From: Chersky-840 sp036511675
GTDB taxonomy: Bacteria > Actinomycetota > Acidimicrobiia > Acidimicrobiales > UBA8190
Reading direction: 5' to 3'
DNA length: 64,000 nt
Assembly: GCA_036511675.1 (NCBI GenBank)
Contig: DATCBU010000117.1
Location: forward strand, 10,860 to 74,859
Shown here piece by piece: positions 54,078 through 61,909 of the stretch. The translations under genes were made by a program, and so were the position numbers. Position 1 is the first letter of the stretch. Each line of letters begins with the position of its first letter. The notes beneath the pieces are model-generated. The model made no database searches. It was given only the letters and a program-made list of their open reading frames with translations, and was not told where the DNA came from.

Positions 54078-55781
54078 ATGAACGACGTCACGGGGGGGCA
54101 GGACGAGCCGAAGCGGCCCGTCGTGTCTCGTCGGCGCGGTCTCGGCAAGGGACTCGGTGCCATCCTTCCCCCTCCCGCCGGTGCCGACGACGAGCGGGAT
54201 CGACGTGACCAGCTCACCGGCCTCCCCAACCGCACCGAGCTCGACGAGCGGTTCGACGAGGCGATGGCCCGGTGCCGCCAGGACGGCGCGTCGTTGGCCG
54301 TGCTCGTGGTCGGCCTCGACGGCTTCGGCGACGTCAACGAGCTGCACGGACACAACGTGGGCGACGGGCTGTTGCACGACGCCGCGGCGCGCCTGTCGGC
54401 GGCACGCCGGAAGTCCGACACCGTGGCGCGTTTCGCCGGGGACGAGTTCGTCGTGGTGTGTCCCTATGTGGCCTCTGCCGACCTCGCCTGCCAGATGGCG
54501 GGGCGCATCCTCGAGGACCTGAGCCAGCCGGCCACGGTCGACGACGTGGAGCTGCAGCTGTCGGCGAGCATCGGTGTGGTCGTGACGACGTTGGGGGAGA
54601 CGGGGGGAGACAGCACCGGTCATCCGCCCACACTCGAAACGCTGCTCGGAGACGCGTCGCTCGCCATGCGGCGCGCCAAGGACGAGGGTGGGGCGTCGTG
54701 GAAGCTGTTCGACCCTTCCATGCGCGAGCACGTCGTGGTGCGCTCCCAGAACCGCCAGGACCTGCGCACCGCGCTCGACGAGGGCGGACTGGTCCTCGAG
54801 TACGAGGACATCGTGGACCTGGGCACGGGAGTGGCGATCGGGGAGTCGGCGATCCTGGGCTGGAGCCAACCTGGGCCCGATGCCGATCAACCCCAGGCAC
54901 CTCTTGACCTCGTCGACGAGGCGGGCCTGGCCGTGCCGATCGGCCGATGGGTGTTGGACCAGGCGCTCTCGGACCTCGGCGCCCGGCACGCGGCGGCGAG
55001 CTTGCCCCCCCACTTCCGGGTGTGGGTCAAGGTGGCACCGACCCTGGTGGCGGATCCCGCACTGGTCGAGCTCGTCGACGAGCTCACCGAGAAGCACGGC
55101 GTGTCGCCCTCGGTCCTGGGTCTCGACATCCGCGAGCCCTCAGCGGCGGCCCTGGCCTCCACCGAGACCACGTTGCGCGCCCTGTACGAGCGTGACGTCG
55201 TCGTGGGGCTCGACGACTTCGGGTCCGGGCAGACCAACCTGGCCCTGCTCCAGAAATTGCCCATCTCGGGCCTTAAGCTGGCGCCCGACCTCGTCGCCGC
55301 CCTCGGTGACGACCCCGGCATCCCGGAGCCTGGAATCCGAGAGCACAACCCATCGGCCCCCGGCGCGTCTGTCCCGACCCACCCCTCGGCCGTCGATCCC
55401 GGGACCGATCCTGATCCCGATCCCGATGGCAATGGCGGCACCGACGCGGAGGCCGATGTCGGTGACGTCGATGCCACCGAGGGCCACGCTCTCACGTTGA
55501 GCAGGGAAGCCGCCGCGTTGGTGCGGGGGTTGCTCCAGCTCGGCCAAGCCCTCGAGCTCACGGTGGTGGCGCAAGGGGTCGAGTCCGAGGCTCAGGTGGC
55601 GGCACTGCGGGCCCTCGGATGTGCCTACGCCCAGGGACCGTTCCTGGTCGGCCGCCGTGCCGTGCCCGCCGCGACCGGCGTCGACCCACCCGCCGAGCTC
55701 CATGCCGTTGCTCCGACCGACTCCCGTGCGGACGAACCGGCCACCGAGTCCCTGTGGGCGCCGGGAACGCTGGCCACCTGA
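54078..55781 (+). CDS. Degenerate GGDEF-EAL protein with ParB-like N-terminus
   Basis: The 567-residue protein begins MNDVTGGQDEPKRPVVS and continues RRRGLGKGLGAILPP (18-32), resembling the N-terminal ParA-contact motif of ParB. A GGDEF domain (about 40-215) has the signature as AGDEF (120-124) with both acidic residues. The EAL domain (about 225-545) has the first motif as ESA, LDIREPS for LEITES, DDFGSGQTNLALLQKLP intact, and VVAQGVES for the VAEGVE motif. The usual Asn metal-ligand segment is absent. A 60-residue Asp/Pro/Gly insertion (about 411-472) splits EAL. It probably senses or binds c-di-GMP rather than degrading it. Confidence 0.82.
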   Translation: MNDVTGGQDEPKRPVVSRRRGLGKGLGAILPPPAGADDERDRRDQLTGLPNRTELDERFDEAMARCRQDGASLAVLVVGLDGFGDVNELHGHNVGDGLLHDAAARLSAARRKSDTVARFAGDEFVVVCPYVASADLACQMAGRILEDLSQPATVDDVELQLSASIGVVVTTLGETGGDSTGHPPTLETLLGDASLAMRRAKDEGGASWKLFDPSMREHVVVRSQNRQDLRTALDEGGLVLEYEDIVDLGTGVAIGESAILGWSQPGPDADQPQAPLDLVDEAGLAVPIGRWVLDQALSDLGARHAAASLPPHFRVWVKVAPTLVADPALVELVDELTEKHGVSPSVLGLDIREPSAAALASTETTLRALYERDVVVGLDDFGSGQTNLALLQKLPISGLKLAPDLVAALGDDPGIPEPGIREHNPSAPGASVPTHPSAVDPGTDPDPDPDGNGGTDAEADVGDVDATEGHALTLSREAAALVRGLLQLGQALELTVVAQGVESEAQVAALRALGCAYAQGPFLVGRRAVPAATGVDPPAELHAVAPTDSRADEPATESLWAPGTLAT

Positions 55782-55874
55782 CCTCGGCATGCCGACGGCG
55801 AGCCCGGCACCGGGTCCCCTCGCCGCGGGTCGCACGCGCCTGCCGCACCCAAGGCTGAGGCAGAGTGAGAGCCC

Positions 55875-56558
55875 GTGCTCAACGTCCACTTCGTGCTCCT
55901 CGGCGCCGCCATCGGCACCATCGGGCAGGCGTTCTATGTGGCGGACACGATCCGGGGTCGCAACCAACCCAACCGCGTTACGTGGTTGTTGTGGGCCATC
56001 GCCCCGCTGTTGGCGTTCGCGGTGGAGACCAACGACCACGTGGGTCTGCAATCGCTGCTGACCTTCACCGTGGGCTTCGGCCCGTTGGTGGTGTTCGTGG
56101 CGTCGTTCGTAAACCGGAAGTCGGTGTGGAAGCTGGGACCACTCGACTACACCTGCGGTGCCCTGTCGGTCGGGGGCACCATCGGCTGGATCGTCACACG
56201 TCAAGGACTGGTGGCACTGGGTGCGGCGGTGGCCGCCGATGCGTTGGCGGGAGTGCCCACACTCGTCAAGTCCTGGAAGCGGCCGGAGTCCGAGAGCGCC
56301 AGCGTCTACATCGGGTCGTTCCTCAACGCCGGGATCACCCTCCTCACGGTGAAGCACGTTTCGGCACCCGTCCTGGCCTTCCCGCTCTACATCGCGGTCA
56401 TCGCACTGGCGGAGACCGTGCTGGTCGCCGGACGCCTGGGGCCCCGGGTGCGACGAGAGTCACAGCCGGCGAGGACTGCAGCCGCCCGGACTACAGCCGC
56501 AAGGACCACAGCCGAGGTGGCGGTGGAAGCCGCCGGTGATTCAGACGTCGAGCAGTGA
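55875..56558 (+). CDS. Multi-helix membrane protein, unknown
   Basis: The 227-residue hydrophobic protein starts at GTG 55875 and has about seven membrane helices, beginning NVHFVLLGAAIGTIGQAFYV. It includes RNQPNRVTWLLWAIAPLLAF and ends in a hydrophilic tail with a duplicated TAAARTTAARTTAE. No family is recognised with certainty; a PnuC-like or small-solute carrier is possible. It is convergent with the AhpD-like gene and overlaps it by 18 bp. Confidence 0.65.
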   Translation: MLNVHFVLLGAAIGTIGQAFYVADTIRGRNQPNRVTWLLWAIAPLLAFAVETNDHVGLQSLLTFTVGFGPLVVFVASFVNRKSVWKLGPLDYTCGALSVGGTIGWIVTRQGLVALGAAVAADALAGVPTLVKSWKRPESESASVYIGSFLNAGITLLTVKHVSAPVLAFPLYIAVIALAETVLVAGRLGPRVRRESQPARTAAARTTAARTTAEVAVEAAGDSDVEQ

Positions 56559-57023
56559 CGTCTCGTCGATCCCGAGGGAGCGCAGCATCCGGCCCAGCCC
56601 CAAGAAGGCGGCCAGGCAGATGGTCAGGTCCAGGATCTCGGCGTCGGCGAAGCACTGGGCCAGTCGGGCGAAGAAGGCGTCGTCGATGCCGAGGTGGTCC
56701 AGCGCAAAACGCTCGGCGTACTCGATGGCGATCTGTTCCTGTTGGCTGTACTCCTCGAGGAGTTCGTGGTCCCCGACATGGCGGTAGAAGTCCTCGGTGA
56801 CTCCTTGCTCCTTGACCGACGTGGCCCGGAAGGCGAGGCACACCGGGCATTCGTTGAGCTGGGCGATGCGAATGCGGGCGGCTTCGCGCACACGGACAGG
56901 CAGGATGCTCTTGTTGTAAGCGGCGTCCACGAGCCGGTTCACGGCCCGACCCATCTCCGGGCGCAGGTTCCACACCTGCACGGCGTCGCCCCCTTCGCCG
57001 GCAGGGACAGCGATGCGGGCCAC
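56541..57023 (-). CDS. Carboxymuconolactone decarboxylase (AhpD-like)
   Basis: The 160-residue protein starts at GTG 57023. The redox pair is visible in RIAQLNECPVCLAFRATSV (CxxC). The helical pattern matches the AhpD/CMD fold, seen in peroxide-reducing and decarboxylase proteins. It probably acts as a thiol-disulfide reductant. A three-copy 12-bp repeat lies just upstream and a TAGGCT at 57035-57030 could be a -10 element with a very short leader. Confidence 0.85.
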   Translation of the reverse strand: MARIAVPAGEGGDAVQVWNLRPEMGRAVNRLVDAAYNKSILPVRVREAARIRIAQLNECPVCLAFRATSVKEQGVTEDFYRHVGDHELLEEYSQQEQIAIEYAERFALDHLGIDDAFFARLAQCFADAEILDLTICLAAFLGLGRMLRSLGIDETSLLDV

Positions 57024-57046
57024 GGTGCCAGCCTACGACCGCACGA

Positions 57047-57082
57047 CGTTCACCACCGCGTTCACCACCGCGTTCACCACCG
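57047..57082. repeat. Three perfect 12-bp tandem repeats before AhpD-like gene
   Basis: CGTTCACCACCG occurs three times without gaps (57047-57058, 57059-57070, 57071-57082). The array contains GTTCACC, the core of a PHO box, but its period is 12 rather than 11. It overlaps the 3' end of the nitroreductase gene and lies 24 bp upstream of the AhpD-like start, so it could be a promoter element or a slippage product. Confidence 0.8.
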
Positions 57083-57691
57083 GCCCCGGTGGACGACGTC
57101 GGATGGCCGGCGACGTCCCCGTGCCAACGACGGTGACGGGGGGTCGGCTCCTCCCGGCTCTCCCATGAGCACCGCCCCGAGGTAGCGGCGGTCGGGGGGA
57201 ACGCCCAGGGCCTGGCGCAGGGCCACCTCTCCCCGGAAATTGCCGAGGAAGCAGGCGCCGAGCCCGACGTCCTCGGCGGCCAGGAGCATGACCAGGACGG
57301 CGAAGCCGCCGTCGACGAACCAGTACGGCACCGGCCACGCGCCGTCCCCCTCGAATGCACCGGCCCCGAGCCCGCTACCCGCTTTGTCGGGCTCGTCGTA
57401 GCGCGCCCGGTAGGCGTCTTGGTCAACGAAGATGGCGACGACGACCGGAGCTCGTCGCAGGCCGGGCCAGCGTCGGGACCGGGCGCGCCACTCGTCGGTG
57501 GTGGTGGCGTCCCAGAACGCCGAGGTCTGTTCGGGACCGGCCAGGACCACGGCGTCCCACCCTCCCGTATTGCCTGCCGACGGAGCGCGACACGCCAGGT
57601 CGAGGGCCCGGTCGAGCACTTCGGCGGGGACGGGCCGGCCCGAGAAGCTGCGCACCATGCGACGCCGGCGCACGGCGTCGGACAGGTCCAT
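57074..57691 (-). CDS. Nitroreductase-family flavoprotein
   Basis: From ATG 57691 the 205-residue product has MDLSDAVRRRRMVRSFSGRP, the Arg-rich FMN-binding opening, ACRAPSAGNTGGWDAVVLAG and the later GLGACFLGNFRGEVALRQAL and GVPPDRRYLGAVLMGEPGG. It reduces nitro compounds, quinones or F420-linked substrates. A start at 57757 would add 22 residues and is less likely. It is 51 bp upstream of the AhpD-like gene on the same strand. Confidence 0.87.
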   Translation of the reverse strand: MDLSDAVRRRRMVRSFSGRPVPAEVLDRALDLACRAPSAGNTGGWDAVVLAGPEQTSAFWDATTTDEWRARSRRWPGLRRAPVVVAIFVDQDAYRARYDEPDKAGSGLGAGAFEGDGAWPVPYWFVDGGFAVLVMLLAAEDVGLGACFLGNFRGEVALRQALGVPPDRRYLGAVLMGEPGGADPPSPSLARGRRRPSDVVHRGRW

Positions 57692-57860
57692 GGACGAGAA
57701 AGCTACCGATCTCCGGTCACCTGGCCCGGCGCCCGTCCCGGCGCGCCGTCCCGTCACCCGGTGGAGGCGGGAATGTTGACCCCACTGGTAGGGTTTATCT
57801 CATCAGGCGGCGGTGCCGTCCCGCGCGGAACCCGCCCGAGAGCCGGAAGGTCGTGATGTC

Positions 57861-59048
57861 GTGGCCAGTGCACGAGAGCTGTTGACCCAGGCCAAGTCGG
57901 CCATCCGTGAGGCCCAGGCCGACGAGGTCCAGCCGCGCCTGGATGACGCCGACGTGGTGTGGCTCGACGTGCGCGAGCCCGACGAGTACGAGCAGGGGGC
58001 GATACCCGGGGCGCTGCACCTTCCCCGAGGACAGCTGGAGTTCCAGGTCGAGGGGAGGATCCCCGACAAGGCGCGTCCGGTCGTCGTGTACTGCGCGGCG
58101 GGGGTGCGTTCGGCCTTCGCGGCCAAGACCATGACCGACCTGGGCTACACCGACGTGGTCTCGCTCATCGGCGGGTTCAACCGCTGGAAGGACGAGGGCC
58201 GTCCCTGGAAGACGCCGCGCACCTTGACCCCCGAACAGCGCAACCGGTACCAGCGGCACCTGCTGGTGAACGAGGTGGGGGAGGAGGGCCAGCTCAAGCT
58301 GCTCGACTCGCGCGTGCTTCTGCTGGGCGCGGGAGGGCTGGGCTCGCCTGCCGCGCTGTACCTGGCGGCCGCCGGAGTGGGCACCATCGGCATCATCGAC
58401 ATGGACGTCGTCGACGCCTCGAACCTCCAGCGCCAGATCCTGCATTCGATGGACCGCATCGGCGAGCGCAAGGTGGACTCCGCCAAGAAGACCCTCACCG
58501 GGCTCAATCCCGACGTCGATGTGGTGACCTACGACGTGCGGCTCGGAGCCGACAACATCCTCGACATCATCGACGGCTACGACCTCATCGTGGACGGCAC
58601 CGACAACTTCCCCACGCGCTACCTGGTGAACGACGCCTCACTGCTGAAGCGGATCCCGGTGGTCCACGGCTCGATCTTCCGCTTCGAGGGCCAGGCCACG
58701 GTCTTCGACCCCTACAACGGGCCCTGCTACCGGTGCATGATCCCCGAGCCCCCGCCCGCCGAGTTGGCACCCTCGTGTGCCGAGGCCGGCGTGCTGGGCG
58801 TGCTACCCGGCATCATCGGGTCGATCCAAGCCGTCGAAGCCATCAAGATGCTTCTCGGGATCGGCGACCCCCTCGTGGGGCGCCTCCTCGCCTACGACGC
58901 CCTGGAGGAGTCGTTCCGCACGTTCAAGGTGCGGCGCGACCCGGAGTGCCCGGCATGTGGAGAGCACGCTGCGCCCATCGTGATCGCCGAGTACGACGAC
59001 TTGTGCATGCCCCACGCGCTGGCGCCGACGGTGGCCACCTCGGACTGA
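57861..59048 (+). CDS. Rhodanese-ThiF/MoeB-type adenylyltransferase fusion
   Basis: From GTG 57861, with GGAAGG eleven bases upstream, the product has about 395 residues. The N-terminal rhodanese domain (about 1-120) has VVYCAAGVRSAFAAKTM with the catalytic Cys. The ThiF/MoeB domain (about 125-395) shows LLLGAGGLGSPAALYLAAAG (ATP), IIDMDVVDASNLQRQI, and CYRCMIPEPPP with the later CPACGEH as zinc cysteines. It would activate a sulfur-carrier protein. Placing rhodanese before ThiF is the reverse of MoeZ-like proteins in many actinobacteria. A start at GTG 57813 is possible. Confidence 0.88.
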   Translation: MASARELLTQAKSAIREAQADEVQPRLDDADVVWLDVREPDEYEQGAIPGALHLPRGQLEFQVEGRIPDKARPVVVYCAAGVRSAFAAKTMTDLGYTDVVSLIGGFNRWKDEGRPWKTPRTLTPEQRNRYQRHLLVNEVGEEGQLKLLDSRVLLLGAGGLGSPAALYLAAAGVGTIGIIDMDVVDASNLQRQILHSMDRIGERKVDSAKKTLTGLNPDVDVVTYDVRLGADNILDIIDGYDLIVDGTDNFPTRYLVNDASLLKRIPVVHGSIFRFEGQATVFDPYNGPCYRCMIPEPPPAELAPSCAEAGVLGVLPGIIGSIQAVEAIKMLLGIGDPLVGRLLAYDALEESFRTFKVRRDPECPACGEHAAPIVIAEYDDLCMPHALAPTVATSD

Positions 59049-59114
59049 ACGGCGGCCGCACAAATCGGGACGGGGACTGGGCGTTGGCGCTGTCCATTCC
59101 CTAACGTGGGTGGC

Positions 59115-60695
59115 GTGAGCGACGAGTCAAGACGGACCGATTCGGGCATCGAGATCCGGCCCGTCTACGGCCCGGCCGACCTGGAGGGTTGGGATCCGGA
59201 GCGTCGCTTGGGCGAGCCCGGCCAGCCGCCCTACACGCGCGGCATCTACCCCTCGATGTACCGGGGCCGGCTGTGGACCATGCGGCAGTACGCCGGGTTC
59301 GGGACCGCCGAGGACACCAACGAGCGGTTCAAGTTCCTTCTGGGGGCAGGGCAGACGGGTCTGTCGTGCGCCTTCGACCTCCCCACGCAGATGGGTCTCG
59401 ACTCCGACCACGTGCGGGCCGAGGGCGAGGTGGGCAAGGTGGGCGTGGCCATCGACTCGCTGGCCGACATGCGGCTCCTGCTGGCGGGGCTCCCCCTCGA
59501 CAAGGTCACCACGTCGATGACCATCAATGCCACCGCCGCCATCTTGTTGTTGTTCTACGAGCTCGTGGCCGACGAACAGGGTGTGGCGCCGGACATGCTG
59601 GGTGGCACCATCCAGAACGACATCCTGAAGGAGTACGTGGCGCGCGGCACCTACATCTACCCACCGCGCTCGTCGATGCGGTTGATCACCGACACCTTCG
59701 CCTACTGCGCCGAGCGGATGCCCAACTGGAACAGCATCTCCATCTCGGGCTACCACATCCGCGAAGCCGGTTCCACGGCGGTGCAGGAGATCGCCTTCAC
59801 CCTGGCCGACGGCATCGCCTACGTCGAGGCGGCCCTGGCGGCGGGGCTGAGCGTCGATGCGTTCGCACCGCGGCTGTCGTTCTTCTGGAACGCCCACAAC
59901 AACCTCTTCGAAGAGGTGGCCAAGTACCGTGCCGCCCGCCGCATGTGGGCCAAGATCATGAGCGAGCGCTTCGGGGCCCGGGACGAGCGGTCCAAGCTGC
60001 TGCGGTTTCACACCCAGACCGGCGGTTCCACCCTCACCGCCCAGCAGCCCGAGGTCAACATCGTCCGGGTCACGCTCCAGGCCCTGGCGGCGGTGATGGG
60101 GGGGACCCAGAGCCTGCACACCAACGGGTTCGACGAGGCCCTCGGGTTGCCCACGACCAACGCGGCCAAGATCGCACTGCGCACCCAGCAGGTCATCGGC
60201 TACGAGTCCGGTGTGCCCGACACCGTCGACCCCTTGGCAGGGTCGTACTTCGTGGAGAAGCTCACCGACGAGGTCGAGGCCGCGGCGTGGGACTACCTCG
60301 AGCGCATCGACACCATGGGTGGGGCGGTGGCCGCCATCGAGGCCCGGTTCATGCAGGGTGAGATCGAGATGGCCGCCTACGAGTTCGCCAAGGCAGTCGA
60401 CGACGGCGAGAAGATCGTGGTGGGTGTGAACCGCTTCACCGATGAAGCCGCCGAGCCCACGGAGGTCTTTCCCATCGACCCCGCCCAGCAGCAGGCGCAG
60501 ATCGACCGAACTCGGCGGGTGCGGGCCGAGCGTGACCAGGCCGCGGTGGACGCGGCGCTCGCCGATGTGGCCGCCGCGGCGCGGGGCACGCGGAACCTCC
60601 TCGTGCCCATGCGCGAGGCCCTGCACCGCATGGCGACCTTGGGCGAGGTCTCTGACGTCCTGCGCGAGGCATTCGGCGTCTACCAGCCCACCTGA
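59115..60695 (+). CDS. mutA: Methylmalonyl-CoA mutase large subunit
   Basis: The protein (about 526 residues from GTG 59115; GTG 59106 is three codons upstream) matches the catalytic TIM-barrel subunit. YTRGIYPSMYRGRLWTMRQ, YAGFGTAEDTNERFKFLLGA, AFDLPTQMGLDSDH and TSMTINATAAILLLFYELV are characteristic. The substrate-side Tyr in RQYAGFG suits methylmalonyl-CoA rather than isobutyryl-CoA. There is no B12-binding domain at the C-terminus, so a separate small subunit is needed; it is not in the window. It rearranges methylmalonyl-CoA to succinyl-CoA with adenosylcobalamin. Confidence 0.92.
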   Translation: MSDESRRTDSGIEIRPVYGPADLEGWDPERRLGEPGQPPYTRGIYPSMYRGRLWTMRQYAGFGTAEDTNERFKFLLGAGQTGLSCAFDLPTQMGLDSDHVRAEGEVGKVGVAIDSLADMRLLLAGLPLDKVTTSMTINATAAILLLFYELVADEQGVAPDMLGGTIQNDILKEYVARGTYIYPPRSSMRLITDTFAYCAERMPNWNSISISGYHIREAGSTAVQEIAFTLADGIAYVEAALAAGLSVDAFAPRLSFFWNAHNNLFEEVAKYRAARRMWAKIMSERFGARDERSKLLRFHTQTGGSTLTAQQPEVNIVRVTLQALAAVMGGTQSLHTNGFDEALGLPTTNAAKIALRTQQVIGYESGVPDTVDPLAGSYFVEKLTDEVEAAAWDYLERIDTMGGAVAAIEARFMQGEIEMAAYEFAKAVDDGEKIVVGVNRFTDEAAEPTEVFPIDPAQQQAQIDRTRRVRAERDQAAVDAALADVAAAARGTRNLLVPMREALHRMATLGEVSDVLREAFGVYQPT

Positions 60696-60706
60696 AGCGA
60701 AGGCCC

Positions 60707-61909
60707 TCAGCCCGTGCGGGCCAGCAAGTGGGCGCGCAACGTGTCGTCGGTGGCGGCGTCGATGGCCGTCCACGCCATGCCTAGCGCGCCGTCGAACACG
60801 GCCTGTTCGGCCGAGGGGCCGAGACAGGCGGCCGCGAACTCGGCCTGGTGGTTGACCGCCCCGTGGGACTCGATGCCGATCATGGGGTGGATGGACGGTA
60901 CGGCCAGCGAGACGTTGGCCATGTCGGTGGAGATGGTGGGGCGGGCCTCGTGGCGCTCGTCGGCCCCGTAGTGCCGGCCCAGCTCCTCGGCGTTGTGCCG
61001 CCACGCCTCGAGGAGGAGGTCGTCGGAGACGAAGTGCGAGTACGTGGGGGCCAGGTCGCGGATCTCGAGGGTGCTGCCCGTGGCGAGCCCGCCCGCCTCG
61101 AAGCAGCGCTCGATGCGCGGTCGCAGGAGCGCCAGGTCCTCGAGGGTCCGCGCCCGCACCATGAAGCGGCCACGGGTCTCCTGGGGGACGATGTTGGGGG
61201 CGTCTCCCCCCTTGGTCACGATGCCGTGCACCTGGTCGCCGCGGTGCAGGTGCTGGCGGATGAGGCCGATGGCCACCTGCGCCACCACCATGGCGTCCGC
61301 GGCGTTGACTCCCTGGTCGGGTGAGGCCGAGGCGTGAGCGGCGCGGCCCGTGTAATGGACCTCGATGTGGTCGACCGCCAGGCAGGTGGCCACGAGCCGG
61401 TCCTCGGGCCAGGGGTGGACCATCATGGCGGCGTGGGCGCCCTCGAAGGCGCCGCGCTCGAGGAGCAGAACCTTGCCGCCGCCGCCCTCTTCGGCCGGCG
61501 TGCCGAGCACGGTGATCGACAGGCCCAGGTCGTCGGCCATGCCCGCCAGGGCGATTCCCGCTCCCAGCGACGCCGCCGCGATGAGGTTGTGCCCACAGGC
61601 GTGGCCCACGGCCGGGAGGGCGTCGTACTCGGCGCAGATCACGATCGACAATGGCCCCGATCCCACGCGACCCCGCACCGCCGTGGCCAGGTCGTGGGGA
61701 CCGCGTTCCACCTCGAAGCCGGCCTCGTCGAGCATGTCCCCGACGCGCTGGACGGCCCGCACCTCTTCGAAACAGAGCTCCGGCTCGTCGTGGATGGCGC
61801 GGCTGAGCCCGACCAGGGCGGGCTGGAGATCCTCGGTGGCCCGACGCGCCGCCCGCTTGGCTGCCCCGACATCGTGAGCAGCACCGCCACCCATGTCGGT
61901 CCCGCTCAC
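60707..61909 (-). CDS. M20-family amidohydrolase
   Basis: The 400-residue peptidase-like enzyme has the M20 metal motifs HACGHN (first ligands), GTPAEEGGGGK (catalytic EE) and MVHPWPEDR. It resembles AbgB-, IAA-amino-acid- or N-acyl-amino-acid hydrolases. The central dimerisation lid (about 185-300) is present. The GTG start at 61909 overlaps the carboxylase stop by four bases (GTGA), so it is the second gene of that operon. The substrate is uncertain. Confidence 0.88.
   Translation of the reverse strand: MSGTDMGGGAAHDVGAAKRAARRATEDLQPALVGLSRAIHDEPELCFEEVRAVQRVGDMLDEAGFEVERGPHDLATAVRGRVGSGPLSIVICAEYDALPAVGHACGHNLIAAASLGAGIALAGMADDLGLSITVLGTPAEEGGGGKVLLLERGAFEGAHAAMMVHPWPEDRLVATCLAVDHIEVHYTGRAAHASASPDQGVNAADAMVVAQVAIGLIRQHLHRGDQVHGIVTKGGDAPNIVPQETRGRFMVRARTLEDLALLRPRIERCFEAGGLATGSTLEIRDLAPTYSHFVSDDLLLEAWRHNAEELGRHYGADERHEARPTISTDMANVSLAVPSIHPMIGIESHGAVNHQAEFAAACLGPSAEQAVFDGALGMAWTAIDAATDDTLRAHLLARTG

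Noticed and set aside
53904..55097. A 397-residue minus-strand ORF opposite the GGDEF-EAL gene.
   Set aside because: Low-complexity shadow; the plus strand carries GGDEF and EAL landmarks.
59127..61004. A 625-residue minus-strand ORF opposite the mutase gene.
   Set aside because: Low-complexity His/Arg/Gly/Leu composition and no motif; the mutase reading is clear.
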